From JACJYM01 sp965230495 (GTDB lineage: Bacteria; Bacteroidota; Bacteroidia; Chitinophagales; Saprospiraceae), in NCBI GenBank assembly GCA_965230495.1, contig OZ246004.1:2542001-2606000 (forward strand): 64,000 bases of DNA. The letters run 5' to 3'. The notes under the pieces are model-generated. The model was not told where the DNA came from. It made no database searches and saw nothing but the letters and a program-made list of their open reading frames with translations. The translations under genes were made by a program, and so were the position numbers. Positions 45,495 through 55,022 of this stretch are shown here, in pieces (the first letter of the stretch is position 1; the number at the start of each line of letters is the position of its first letter).

Positions 45495-46388
45495 CTACCC
45501 ATTCAATGCTGCGGCACCACCCACTATCTCAGATAGTTCTCTGGTAATCGCTTCTTGACGAGCTTTGTTATAATTAATCTTTAATTCTTTCATTAACTCA
45601 TCTGCATTCTCTGTAGCCTTATCCATTGCTGTCATCCTTGCTCCATGCTCAGATGCATGGGTGTCAAGTAAAAATTTCTGAAATGTAGTTTGCAAAATAC
45701 TTGGAACCAGTTCACTCAGTAGCTTTTCCTTTGAAGGTTCGAAGATATAATCTGCCCTCATGTTGTCATTAATATCATTATTACTCTCTGTAACGACAGG
45801 TAAGTATTGAACCAAAGTAGGTTCTTGCATGGCTGCATTTCTAAACTTCCCATACACAACATCTACTCTATCCAACTCTCCTCCCTCAAAATGATCCATG
45901 ATAGCTTGCGAAACATTAGCTACATTATCAAAGCTCAAATCACTAAATAATTCTACATGGTCATTTACCACTAAATCAGTACCATATTTTTTTACTAACA
46001 CGTCATAACCCTTCTTTCCAATACAGATTATTTTTAGTTTTCCACTAGTCACAAAATCAGCATACTCTGTATCGATCTTATGTATGGCTTTTTTAATAAT
46101 ATTTGTATTGAAAGCTCCACATAAACCTCTGTTAGAAGTAACAACAACAACAGCTATATTATTCAAATCTTTTACTACTCCAAATGAAGATGAAGCATCC
46201 CCATCCGTATTAGCAAGAATATTTTTAAGCATTCTGTCCAATCTATTGGCGTAGGGTCTCAATTCTGTAATAGCTTGTTGAGCTCTTCTCAACTTTGCCG
46301 CAGAAACCATTTTCATTGCCTTGGTTATCTGCTGTGTCGATTTTACAGATTTAATCCTTTCCCGTACTTCTTTAAGCTTACCTGACAT
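45495..46388 (-). CDS. atpG: ATP synthase F1 subunit gamma
   Basis: 297 aa. Central rotor stalk of F1. N-terminal signature LKEVRERIKSVKSTQQITKA and C-terminal ARMTAMDKATENADELM, with the conserved NKARQEAITRELSEIVGGA end. Last gene of the a-c-b-delta-alpha-gamma operon, ending in a strong terminator; beta and epsilon are elsewhere, as usual in Bacteroidota. Confidence 0.98.
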   Translation of the reverse strand: MSGKLKEVRERIKSVKSTQQITKAMKMVSAAKLRRAQQAITELRPYANRLDRMLKNILANTDGDASSSFGVVKDLNNIAVVVVTSNRGLCGAFNTNIIKKAIHKIDTEYADFVTSGKLKIICIGKKGYDVLVKKYGTDLVVNDHVELFSDLSFDNVANVSQAIMDHFEGGELDRVDVVYGKFRNAAMQEPTLVQYLPVVTESNNDINDNMRADYIFEPSKEKLLSELVPSILQTTFQKFLLDTHASEHGARMTAMDKATENADELMKELKINYNKARQEAITRELSEIVGGAAALNG

Positions 46389-46417
46389 AATTATTTATGT
46401 TTGATGCCAATTATTTA

Positions 46418-48001
46418 TTAGTTATACTGAGCACTCATTTCAGCCGCCAAATCCTTCACCAATTTTAAGTCATCTTGTTCCAACTTACCTTTTCTCAAAT
46501 TATCCAGTGCTTCTGGATGTCTTTGGGATAAACTAGTCAAAAATGATTCTTCAAATTCTCTAACTCTGTCAACAGGAATATCTTTTAACAAGCCCTGAGT
46601 ACCAAGATATATTATAGCCACTTGCTTCTCTACTGATACTGGAGAATACTGTGGTTGTTTTAATATTTCAACATTCCTCTTACCTTTTTCTAATATTGCC
46701 ATTGTAGCTGGGTCCAAGTCTGAACCAAACTTAGCAAATGCTTCCAAATCTCTATATTGAGCCTGATCCAATTTAAGAGTACCTGCTACTTTCTTCATAG
46801 ACTTTATCTGAGCAGAACCTCCTACTCTTGATACAGATACACCAACATTAATCGCTGGTCTGATACCTGCATTAAACAAGTTCGATTCCAAAAATATCTG
46901 ACCATCTGTAATCGAAATCACATTGGTAGGAATATAAGCAGAAACATCACCCGCCTGTGTTTCAATAATCGGAAGTGCCGTTAGAGAACCTCCACCCTTT
47001 ACAATACCTGCTTTCTTCAAAGATTCAGGAAGGTCATTCATGCCTTGAGCAATTTTATCATCTGCGATAATCTTAGCCGCTCTTTCTAATAATCTTGAGT
47101 GTAAGTAGAATACATCTCCAGGATATGCTTCCCTTCCGGGAGGTCTTTTCAAAAGAAGAGACACCTCTCTATAAGCTACTGCTTGTTTAGACAAGTCATC
47201 ATATATAATAAGAGCTGGTCTACCTGTATCTCTAAAATACTCACCAATCGCTGCACCTGCAAAAGGAGCATAAAACTGTAGTGGTGCCGGATCAGCTGCC
47301 GAAGCAGATACGACCACCGTGTAATCCATAGCTCCATTTTCTTCCAAAGCTTTCACTACTTGAGCTACAGTAGATGCCTTTTGCCCTGAAGCTACGTATA
47401 TACAATAAACAGGCTCACCTCTATCGTAAAATTCTTTCTGATTAATTATCGTATCAATAGCAATAGCCGTTTTTCCTGTTTGTCTATCACCAATGATCAA
47501 TTCTCTTTGTCCCCTTCCAATAGGAATCATAGAATCTATCGCCTTAATACCAGTCTGAAGAGGTTCATTTACAGGTTGTCTGTAAATAACTCCCGGAGCC
47601 TTTCTTTCAATAGGCATTTCATATTTATCACCTCCGATAGGTCCTTTTCCATCAATGGGCTCACCTAATGGATTAACTACTCTACCTACCATTCCTTCTC
47701 CTACTTCTATAGAAGCAATTCTTGAGGTTCTTCGTACTGTAGATCCTTCCTTAATACCATCTCCAGGTCCTAAAAGTACTACCCCTACATTATCTTCTTC
47801 TAGGTTCAATACTATTGCTTGGACGCCATTCTCAAATTCTACCAATTCTCCAGCTTGAGCTTTAGAAAGCCCATAAACTCTTGCAATACCATCTCCCACT
47901 TGTAATACAGTACCTACCTCTTCGAGTTCTGATTCTGTTTTAAATCCTGAAAGTTGTTGTTTTAATATAGCTGATATTTCATCCGGTTTTACCTCGATCA
48001 T
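46418..48001 (-). CDS. atpA: ATP synthase F1 subunit alpha
   Basis: 527 aa, full length. Non-catalytic nucleotide-binding subunit. Walker A GDRQTGKTAIA, and the family signature PAINVGVSVSRVGG. N-terminal domain starts MIEVKPDEISAILKQQL, typical of Bacteroidota alpha subunits. 28 bp after atpH. Confidence 0.98.
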   Translation of the reverse strand: MIEVKPDEISAILKQQLSGFKTESELEEVGTVLQVGDGIARVYGLSKAQAGELVEFENGVQAIVLNLEEDNVGVVLLGPGDGIKEGSTVRRTSRIASIEVGEGMVGRVVNPLGEPIDGKGPIGGDKYEMPIERKAPGVIYRQPVNEPLQTGIKAIDSMIPIGRGQRELIIGDRQTGKTAIAIDTIINQKEFYDRGEPVYCIYVASGQKASTVAQVVKALEENGAMDYTVVVSASAADPAPLQFYAPFAGAAIGEYFRDTGRPALIIYDDLSKQAVAYREVSLLLKRPPGREAYPGDVFYLHSRLLERAAKIIADDKIAQGMNDLPESLKKAGIVKGGGSLTALPIIETQAGDVSAYIPTNVISITDGQIFLESNLFNAGIRPAINVGVSVSRVGGSAQIKSMKKVAGTLKLDQAQYRDLEAFAKFGSDLDPATMAILEKGKRNVEILKQPQYSPVSVEKQVAIIYLGTQGLLKDIPVDRVREFEESFLTSLSQRHPEALDNLRKGKLEQDDLKLVKDLAAEMSAQYN

Positions 48002-48029
48002 GATATTAATTATTTTAAACTATTAATTC

Positions 48030-48590
48030 TTAAATTTCTTTTACATATGAGCTGCCAGAAAACTCCTTTCGCAACTCTTTTAATTTATACAAAACACTTG
48101 CATCGTAAAGCTTATCTCCTATTTCTAGAATATACCCTCCTATAATAGAAGGGTCAATCTTAGAAGTTATTTCTACCGCCTTATCAGTAGCATTACTGGC
48201 AAGTAATTTTGTTTTAATACTTTCTATATTCTCATCTGAAAGTTTTTCCGCTGTTGTGATAGTTACAGAAGACAAACCTTTCATCTTTTTGTACTGTTTA
48301 ACAAAGCTGTTCGCTATTGCTAAGAGATCTTTCTCTCTTCCCTTTTTAAGAATCAATTTGAAGAAAAGCATAGTTAAATCACTTACTTTCCCTTCAAATA
48401 TTTCTTTGAAAATAGATAGTTTCTTCGTTGTATTAACAATCGGACTCTTTAGAAGAAGTTTGAAATCTCTTAGTTCACTCATCTTCATAAAACCTTGAAT
48501 ATCAGAAACCACCTCTTCCAACTTATTTTGTTCTATCGATAAGTCCAATAGCGACTTGGCGTATCTTGTAGCTACTTTTGTAGAAGACAT
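48030..48590 (-). CDS. atpH: ATP synthase F1 subunit delta
   Basis: 186 aa OSCP/delta family: N-terminal TRYAKSLLDLSIEQNKLEEV helix bundle and C-terminal SKIDPSIIGGYILEIGDKLYD. Connects the peripheral stalk to F1. 8 bp after atpF. Confidence 0.95.
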   Translation of the reverse strand: MSSTKVATRYAKSLLDLSIEQNKLEEVVSDIQGFMKMSELRDFKLLLKSPIVNTTKKLSIFKEIFEGKVSDLTMLFFKLILKKGREKDLLAIANSFVKQYKKMKGLSSVTITTAEKLSDENIESIKTKLLASNATDKAVEITSKIDPSIIGGYILEIGDKLYDASVLYKLKELRKEFSGSSYVKEI

Positions 48591-48598
48591 AACTTAAA

Positions 48599-49111
48599 TT
48601 AGTTTAGATTCATATCGTCTACCAAATTCTTCACAAAACTTTCATGCTCTGCCTGACCTGATAGTTGTTTCTTAATCACTTTTTCAGCAATATCCAATGC
48701 CATATTACCCACCTGATTTTTCACCTCAGTAAGAGCGGCTTTCTTCTGGTTTTCTATTTCTGCCTTTGCTGAGCTTACAATCTTTGCAGCTTCCGCTTTC
48801 GCTTTGTCCTTTGCCTCATTAATCATTTGATTCTTTAATTCCTTGGCCTCTTGAAGGATTTTAGATCTCTCTTCTCTTGCAGTTGCTAAAAGTTTGTCAT
48901 TCTCTGCTTTCATATTAGCCATCTCCTCTTTTGCTTTCTTTGCCTGATCCAAAGCATCTTGAATATCTCCCTCTCTCTTTTCCAATGCCTGTGCAATAGG
49001 TTTAAAGGCATACTTCCCCATGATCAACCAAAACAATACAAAGATGATAAGTGACCAAAATGCAAGTCCTGGAGTGGGCTGAAAGGGCGTAAAGCTCAAT
49101 AATGTCATCAT
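48599..49111 (-). CDS. atpF: ATP synthase Fo subunit b
   Basis: 170 aa. One N-terminal membrane helix (FWSLIIFVLFWLIMGKYAF), then a long Ala/Lys/Glu-rich coiled coil (about 45-150), the peripheral-stalk layout. Lies between atpE and atpH. Alternative starts at the first two Met codons differ by one residue. Confidence 0.96.
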   Translation of the reverse strand: MMTLLSFTPFQPTPGLAFWSLIIFVLFWLIMGKYAFKPIAQALEKREGDIQDALDQAKKAKEEMANMKAENDKLLATAREERSKILQEAKELKNQMINEAKDKAKAEAAKIVSSAKAEIENQKKAALTEVKNQVGNMALDIAEKVIKKQLSGQAEHESFVKNLVDDMNLN

Positions 49112-49148
49112 ATTAATTTCCTTTTCTATAAATAATTTAAACTTAGGA

Positions 49149-49183
49149 GTAGATCACCTCCGCCAACCGCATTGGCGATCTAC
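49149..49183 (-). promoter_or_regulatory. Intercistronic hairpin between atpE and atpF
   Basis: GTAGATC/GATCTAC outer stem with an inner GCCAA/TTGGC stem and a small bulge, in the 95-bp gap between atpE and atpF; no T-tract. Could act as a partial terminator or RNA-stability element that keeps subunit c output above subunit b. That role is inferred. Confidence 0.5.
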
Positions 49184-49206
49184 TAAATAACTTTCTTCAG
49201 TAAGTC

Positions 49207-49413
49207 CTACGACATGAAGATAGAAAGTAGAATAGCAATCAATGCTGCTCCTTCCACGAATGCTGCCATCAAAATCATTCCTGATCTGATATCACCTGAA
49301 GCTTCAGGTTGTCTAGCGATCGCTTCCATAGCTTTTCCACCAACCATTCCAATACCGATACCTGCTCCAATTACCGCAAGTCCTGCTCCTACTGCTGCTA
49401 ATGTTCCAGTCAT
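49207..49413 (-). CDS. atpE: ATP synthase Fo subunit c
   Basis: 68-aa hairpin of two membrane helices with the polar loop ARQPEASG and the ion-carrying glutamate in AAFVEGAALIA. The residues around it lack the Ser/Thr pair and first-helix Gln seen in sodium-translocating rings, so proton coupling is more likely. Confidence 0.97.
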   Translation of the reverse strand: MTGTLAAVGAGLAVIGAGIGIGMVGGKAMEAIARQPEASGDIRSGMILMAAFVEGAALIAILLSIFMS

Positions 49414-49451
49414 AATGTTATTATTATAATTATTTAAATATTTACGATTTA

Positions 49452-50759
49452 TTAATGGTGATCTTCAATTGCCGCTCCAATATATGAAGCTGTCAATATC
49501 GTGAACACAAAAGCCTGAACAAAGGCCACAATTAACTCTATGGCCATCATAAATAGTGTCAAAGGAATTGCCATCGCAGTTCCAATAGCACTTCCTCCAA
49601 GGCTTTCTCCTGAGTTTCCGAAAATAAATATTAAACCTATAAAACTCAAAATAGCAATATGCCCTGCAGAAATATTACCCGCCAAACGAAGCATCAAGGT
49701 CAGAGGTTTGATAAATAAAGACATAAACTCAACAACTGCCAGCAATGGCTTTACCATAACAGGGACACCTGGCATCCAAAATATATGCTGCCAGTAATGT
49801 TTATTTCCACTCAAGTTAACAACCAATGCCACTAGTACAGCCATTACCATAGTTACTGTAAGGTTTCCAGTCACATTAGTACTTCCCAAGAAAGGAATCT
49901 GACCAAATAGGTTTAATCCTAGTATAAAAAAGAATATACTCATTAACAATGGCAAGTACTTCATATACTTCGCCTTTCCAATAAATGGAATTGCTACCTC
50001 ATCTCTAATAAAAAGAAACATAGGTTCCAAAAATCCTTGAATACCCTTAGGAGCTGAAAGAGGATTATTCTTATATCTTTTCGCCGCCTTGAAAAACATC
50101 CACATTAACAACAAAGTGACAATAATCATTGCCAATACATTTTTGCTGATAGAAAAATCATAAAAAGATGTTATTCCACCTCCTAAAATCCCTCCATCTA
50201 ATGTTGTCCGAGCATCACATTTATATGTTTTTCCTTCATAGCAAACATAAGTTACATCTACTTCTTTACCTTCCTTCATCTCTGGCTTATGAGTAAAACC
50301 ACCTACTTCTACACTTCCCTCAGTTGGGAACCCATTATCAACCACTTTATATACACTCCCGTGATGCATCACATATCCATTATAAGAATGATGACCATCT
50401 TCGTGATGTCCAATATGAAACTTGTTAGACATAAATATATCCCAACCTTTATCAGGTGCATATAAGAAAGTAGGCAACGGGATTCTTAACCAATCCAGAA
50501 TACTATATACATTTCCATCACTAATATGGTGAATAGCTGTTGCTGCCGGATCATATTCACCGTCATGGTGTCCACATTCTCCATGACCGTGACCATCCGA
50601 GTCATGGCTATGTCCATGATGTGCGTGGTCATGATGACTATGATCATGTCCGTGATGACTGTGATCATGTCCATGATTATGGTCGTGTTGACCAAAACAA
50701 ACACCACACATTAAAATAAATGCAACAAATAAAAAACTGAATTTTGTTTTGATATGCAT
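49452..50759 (-). CDS. atpB: ATP synthase Fo subunit a with signal peptide and His-rich N-terminal extension
   Basis: 435 aa from ATG 50759; the frame continues to 50822, but MHIKTKFSFLFVAFIL is a clear signal peptide. The C-terminal half is a standard subunit a with the essential arginine in TLMLRLAGNISAGH. Between them lie a 45-residue His/Asp/Gly stretch (repeats of HDHSHHG, about 25-70) and an extra domain of about 120 residues, both placed outside the membrane. A signal-peptide-bearing long subunit a is known in Bacteroidota; the His-rich run looks metal-binding. Confidence 0.95.
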   Translation of the reverse strand: MHIKTKFSFLFVAFILMCGVCFGQHDHNHGHDHSHHGHDHSHHDHAHHGHSHDSDGHGHGECGHHDGEYDPAATAIHHISDGNVYSILDWLRIPLPTFLYAPDKGWDIFMSNKFHIGHHEDGHHSYNGYVMHHGSVYKVVDNGFPTEGSVEVGGFTHKPEMKEGKEVDVTYVCYEGKTYKCDARTTLDGGILGGGITSFYDFSISKNVLAMIIVTLLLMWMFFKAAKRYKNNPLSAPKGIQGFLEPMFLFIRDEVAIPFIGKAKYMKYLPLLMSIFFFILGLNLFGQIPFLGSTNVTGNLTVTMVMAVLVALVVNLSGNKHYWQHIFWMPGVPVMVKPLLAVVEFMSLFIKPLTLMLRLAGNISAGHIAILSFIGLIFIFGNSGESLGGSAIGTAMAIPLTLFMMAIELIVAFVQAFVFTILTASYIGAAIEDHH

Positions 50760-50784
50760 AAAGCAGCCGTTTACAAATTTGCCG

Positions 50785-50792
50785 CAAAAGTA
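50785..50792 (-). promoter_or_regulatory. -7 promoter element of the atp operon
   Basis: TACTTTTG on the minus strand, perfect TAnnTTTG, 26 bp before the atpB ATG at 50759. No clear -33 element. Confidence 0.45.
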
Positions 50793-51012
50793 AGGAAATA
50801 TATAAAATGTATAAGCACCCACAAATAAAAATATTCCACATTAATAATTAGAGTTTATATAACTAACTTTTATATATGTGGCATCAATCAGCAAGGCAGT
50901 TTTTTCTTAATGCCATCATAGGTTAGTTAGATATAATGATTGGCCAAACCAAAGTTCAGCCTATTATTATTTCATGTGAAATAATAAACACATTCAAAAT
51001 TTTAAATATTCA

Positions 51013-52482
51013 TTATTCCATTTTTCTACCTCTTTCTCCATTTATCCATGGATTCCATACATTAAACATACGCATGGTGAACTCTAAATTATGGCTATCA
51101 AATATTTCCTGAATTTTATCCCGACTGTGACGTGTCCAATCTGCAGAAGGATTGGTGTCATTTGCCCACCCCAAAGTTAGAGCAGCTACAATTACCGAAT
51201 TCAATTTAAGAGACTTAAGATCCACCTTATCATAGGTATCTGATGCTGCATGATAGTTCAGACCGTATGACGTGGACAAATGATTTGCTACCAAATTAGG
51301 CACTCCTTCCAGCATGAAGTCAAAATTATCAGTTCCTACTATCGGAATATTTAGATGTGTAAAAGGTCCCAATCCTTCTACCTCTTTCAAGTACTTATTA
51401 ATATCTTTAATAATATCTTCTCTACCATTAGTAAAAAAGCCTATTATAGCACCACTCCCGATGTCAACTGATAGCGTCATCTTATGATCATCGAGACTGC
51501 CATTATTTTGTTGTGTATACGCCCAGGAACCAAAATAACCCTGTTCTTCACCATTCCATAATGCAAACCTAATTGTCCTTTTTGGTTTAATATCAAGTTT
51601 CTTCATTTGTCTTGCTATATCTATCATCATACTCACATTACATCCATTATCATTAGCTCCAGTGCCTAAGGCCCAAGAATCCAGATGTGCACCTATCAAA
51701 ACTATTTCTTCGGGAAATTCACTTCCTTTGATTTCAGCTATTACATTTTTACTAATAAAACTATCTCCTTCCTTGGCTTTGATTCTTCCTTTCACACTCA
51801 ACTTTTCTCCCCTCTCAATCAATCGAATACATCTTTTAGCATCTTCTCTAGCCATCACGAATTGAGGCATATCATTATCTATCCCCTTCGACCCAATAAA
51901 GGTATAAAGTAGTTTTTTGGGTCGTGATGCCATAAAAATTATCCCACTTGCACCATATTCAACTGCCAAATCTTCAATTTTCTTAGCAAATGCATACTCT
52001 GCAAATAATCCACTTATATCTAAACATAAATCTGATGGAACCAAAACCAAGTTTCCTCTTATTTCTTCTCGCTTTTGACTCCATGTATCTTCCTGTTCAT
52101 CCTTAACGTATATTATATTCATCTCATAGTTCCCCGAAGGACTCATATACTTAGAAACAACTGCTGGAGTAAATTCTTCAGTATTTCCAATTGAAATGGT
52201 AAATATAGTTTCTCCGGGAATCCATTTTTTTGGCATGTGAAATTCCATTAATGAAACATCTACATTAGCTTCTTGAAATTTAGCATATGTCCAATCCACT
52301 GCCTTCTCATTGGCTTCTGAACCTGTTACTCTACCTCCAATATTATCGCATAAATACTGAAGATCTTCTTCTATTGGGCTATCTTTCATCAGAGCATTTG
52401 TAAGACGAAGTACATCACTTTGTCCATTACTGACACTTATAAAAACCGATAAGAGACCTATAAGTAAAAATCTTACATTCAT
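51013..52482 (-). CDS. M28-family metallopeptidase with PA domain
   Basis: 489 aa from ATG 52482 (signal peptide MNVRFLLIGLLSVFI, ends SNGQ; an upstream in-frame ATG at 52509 would bury it). A PA domain is inserted at about 120-245. The catalytic domain carries the two-zinc ligands: His/Asp in IGAHLDSW, Asp in TGANDNGCN, Glu pair in WNGEEQGYFG, Asp in VGTDNFDF and His in YHAASDTYDKVD. Exported aminopeptidase/carboxypeptidase, about the size of other secreted Bacteroidota M28 enzymes. No T9SS tail, so probably periplasmic. Confidence 0.93.
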   Translation of the reverse strand: MNVRFLLIGLLSVFISVSNGQSDVLRLTNALMKDSPIEEDLQYLCDNIGGRVTGSEANEKAVDWTYAKFQEANVDVSLMEFHMPKKWIPGETIFTISIGNTEEFTPAVVSKYMSPSGNYEMNIIYVKDEQEDTWSQKREEIRGNLVLVPSDLCLDISGLFAEYAFAKKIEDLAVEYGASGIIFMASRPKKLLYTFIGSKGIDNDMPQFVMAREDAKRCIRLIERGEKLSVKGRIKAKEGDSFISKNVIAEIKGSEFPEEIVLIGAHLDSWALGTGANDNGCNVSMMIDIARQMKKLDIKPKRTIRFALWNGEEQGYFGSWAYTQQNNGSLDDHKMTLSVDIGSGAIIGFFTNGREDIIKDINKYLKEVEGLGPFTHLNIPIVGTDNFDFMLEGVPNLVANHLSTSYGLNYHAASDTYDKVDLKSLKLNSVIVAALTLGWANDTNPSADWTRHSRDKIQEIFDSHNLEFTMRMFNVWNPWINGERGRKME

Positions 52483-52625
52483 CAATACTATTCGCTTTAT
52501 TAATTGCAAAATACTAAAGTTTGAATGAAAAGCGACTTGATAAAATATATCCCTTGTTTTTTAAAGAAATTTAATTTCTAATTTTACTAATTGTAAAAAC
52601 AACACTAATTATATTTCTGAATTTA

Positions 52626-52633
52626 TATATTTG
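52626..52633 (+). promoter_or_regulatory. -7 promoter element of the sodium symporter gene
   Basis: TATATTTG, perfect TAnnTTTG, 18 bp before the ATG at 52652. Confidence 0.5.
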
Positions 52634-52651
52634 CCAAAATAACAACAAAGC

Positions 52652-54241
52652 ATGCTAGCGATTATATCTTTTTTAGGCTTTACACTTTTAGTTGGAATAA
52701 TAGCCTATTGGTCCACAAGAAATACGGATGAAAAAACAGCTGATGGCTATTTTCTGGGAGGCAGAAGCTTGACGGCTGGCGTAATAGCAGGTTCTTTGTT
52801 ATTGACTAATTTATCCACGGAACAAATTGTCGGTCTTAATGGAGCGGCTTATTCCGAAGGCATACTTGTTATGGCTTGGGAAACATTGGCAGCGATAGCT
52901 ATGGTTATAACTGCTATATTTCTCTTGCCAAGATATTTAAAAGGAGGAATAAGTACCGTCCCACAATTCTTGGAAGATAGATTTGGTAAAACTACCAAAA
53001 CCATCACTTCAATACTTTTCTTATCTGGATATATGATCGTTCTCCTGCCTATAGTCTTATACTCTGGAGCATTGGCGATTGTCACTATGTTTGATATCGC
53101 GGCAGGACTAAACATAAGCCATATGACAGGTGTTACTTTGTGCGTCTGGTTTCTAGGTATTATTGGTTCCATATATGCAATTTTTGGTGGCCTGAAAGCA
53201 GTGGCAGTATCAGATACGGTCAATGCAATAGGGCTTCTCATTGGAGGCCTTTTGATTCCATTTTTTGGTTTGTCATATATTGGTGATGGTAGCATTGGTA
53301 ATGGGTTAGATATTTTAATGAATAATGCTCCTGAGAAATTTGACATCATCGGTAGCAATGATTCCTCTATTCCGTTTGCCACTATTTTCACTGGAATGAT
53401 GTTAGTGCAGTTATTTTATTGGGGCACTAATCAAGCGATTATTCAACGTGCCCTTGCTGCAAAGAATCTAAAAGAGGGACAAAAAGGTTTATTGTTGGCA
53501 GCATTTATCAAAATTCTTGGACCACTTATTGTTGTACTACCAGGCATTATTGCTTTTTATGTTTTTAAGGGAGAACTTGAAATTGCAGATCAGGCCTATC
53601 CCAAATTGGTGAAAGAGGTTTTACCTGCCGGACTTCTCGGTTTCTTTGCTGCCGTACTCTTTGGAGCCATTTTAAGTTCGTTCAATAGTGCATTAAATAG
53701 TTCGGTTACACTTTTTGGTTTGGACATATACAAAGAATATTTTAACCAAAACGCTTCAGAAACTGAAGTAGTAAAAAAAGGTAAGACATTTGGCATTATC
53801 CTTGCGGTTTTCTCCATGATCATAGCTCCTCTAATAGCCTATGCTCCTGAGGGACTATTTGGATATTTACAAGAAATCAATGGTTGTTATAGTATACCCA
53901 TACTTACCATAATAGTAGTTGGATATCTAACCAAATATGTTCCTGGAAAAGCTGCCAATATTGCCATTATTCTCGGATGCGTCTTATACATTATCAGTCA
54001 ATTTATATTAAAGCCTTATGTTTTTGGTCCTGACAATTATCCACACTTCCTACATGTCATGGCAATACTCTTCTTATTAAATGTATTGATCATGTTGATA
54101 ATAGGTGCTGTACAACCTAGGAAGATAGCTTATGAACTCAATTATTCTGAACAAGTAGATATATCACCGTATAAGTACTTATATCCTGTGGGAGGATTAA
54201 TTGTCGCAATTGTAGTTTACAGTTATATTTATTTTTCATAA
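52652..54241 (+). CDS. Sodium:solute symporter (SLC5/SSS family, sugar-transporter-like)
   Basis: 529 aa with about 14 membrane helices. SSS signatures: YFLGGRSLTAGVIAGSLLLTNLS near the N terminus, GGLKAVAVSDTVNAIGLL in the middle and LFGAILSSFNSALNSSVTLFGLDIY further on. Closest in overall pattern to SglT/YidK-type sodium-sugar symporters. Imports a solute with Na+; the substrate cannot be fixed from sequence. The TrpF-like gene follows after 23 bp, probably cotranscribed. Confidence 0.92.
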   Translation: MLAIISFLGFTLLVGIIAYWSTRNTDEKTADGYFLGGRSLTAGVIAGSLLLTNLSTEQIVGLNGAAYSEGILVMAWETLAAIAMVITAIFLLPRYLKGGISTVPQFLEDRFGKTTKTITSILFLSGYMIVLLPIVLYSGALAIVTMFDIAAGLNISHMTGVTLCVWFLGIIGSIYAIFGGLKAVAVSDTVNAIGLLIGGLLIPFFGLSYIGDGSIGNGLDILMNNAPEKFDIIGSNDSSIPFATIFTGMMLVQLFYWGTNQAIIQRALAAKNLKEGQKGLLLAAFIKILGPLIVVLPGIIAFYVFKGELEIADQAYPKLVKEVLPAGLLGFFAAVLFGAILSSFNSALNSSVTLFGLDIYKEYFNQNASETEVVKKGKTFGIILAVFSMIIAPLIAYAPEGLFGYLQEINGCYSIPILTIIVVGYLTKYVPGKAANIAIILGCVLYIISQFILKPYVFGPDNYPHFLHVMAILFLLNVLIMLIIGAVQPRKIAYELNYSEQVDISPYKYLYPVGGLIVAIVVYSYIYFS

Positions 54242-54264
54242 GTAAAGACATTGTCGAAAAAGGC

Positions 54265-54915
54265 ATGAAAGTAAAAATATGTTGTATAAGCAACCATGAA
54301 GAAGCTAAAATTGCTATTCAATGTGGTGCCAATGCAATTGGGCTAGTAGGACATATGCCCAGCGGCCCAGGTGTTATAAGTGATGCACTCATACACTCTA
54401 TCAGCAAAGAAACACCTTCACATATCGAAACATTTTTATTAACGAGTGAAACAACTAGCCAAGGTATTATAAATCATCATAACCTTGTAAAGACGTCTGT
54501 CATACAAATTGTCGATTCTCTTACAAAAGGAACACACGAAGAAATTAAAAAAGCTATACCTGACGTGAAGCTAGTTCAGGTTATTCATGTAATAGACCAA
54601 CAATCTGTCAAAGAAGCGATAGAAGCTTCTAAAGCTGTAGATGCATTGTTATTGGATAGTGGCAACCCTAATTTAGACATAAAGCAACTTGGTGGGACTG
54701 GAAGAACACATAATTGGCAACTGAGTAAAGACATATGCAATCTTGTCAGCGTTCCCGTTTATCTAGCGGGTGGGATAAATAAACACAATGTACTTGATGC
54801 CATTCGCACTGTTAATCCATATGGTATTGATTTGTGTAGTAGTGTTAGGTCAAATGGAAAATTAGATAAAAAGAAGTTAGAGGAGTTTTTCGATGCTCTG
54901 AATTCACAACCATAA
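54265..54915 (+). CDS. Phosphoribosylanthranilate isomerase-like (TrpF-family) protein
   Basis: 216-aa TIM barrel. The TrpF landmarks are there: general-base Cys in KVKICCIS, general-acid Asp in ALLLDSGNPN, GGTGRTHNW, LAGGINKHNV and GIDLCSSVRS. Residues around the first strand (GLVGHMPSGPG) differ from the usual GFVFxxxSPR. No other trp gene is nearby and it sits behind a sodium symporter, so it may be a paralogue with another Amadori-type isomerase substrate rather than the tryptophan-pathway enzyme. Confidence 0.8.
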   Translation: MKVKICCISNHEEAKIAIQCGANAIGLVGHMPSGPGVISDALIHSISKETPSHIETFLLTSETTSQGIINHHNLVKTSVIQIVDSLTKGTHEEIKKAIPDVKLVQVIHVIDQQSVKEAIEASKAVDALLLDSGNPNLDIKQLGGTGRTHNWQLSKDICNLVSVPVYLAGGINKHNVLDAIRTVNPYGIDLCSSVRSNGKLDKKKLEEFFDALNSQP

Positions 54916-55022
54916 ATATCCTTCTAAGGATCGATTGATCGAAGTATTAATGCTTTCCTTCGAAAAAGTACATTTTCAAATCGTCAAAAAATTATCTTTA
55001 GGTGATTAATAAATAGTATTTC

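Noticed and set aside
50486..50707. Met/Val-rich 73-aa minus-strand ORF
   Set aside because: It is the shifted-frame shadow of the His-rich repeat of atpB.
50964..50987. Palindrome TTATTATTTCA-TG-TGAAATAATAA after the M28 gene as a terminator
   Set aside because: No T-tract follows on the minus strand and the stem is almost all A/T; left as an unexplained palindrome.
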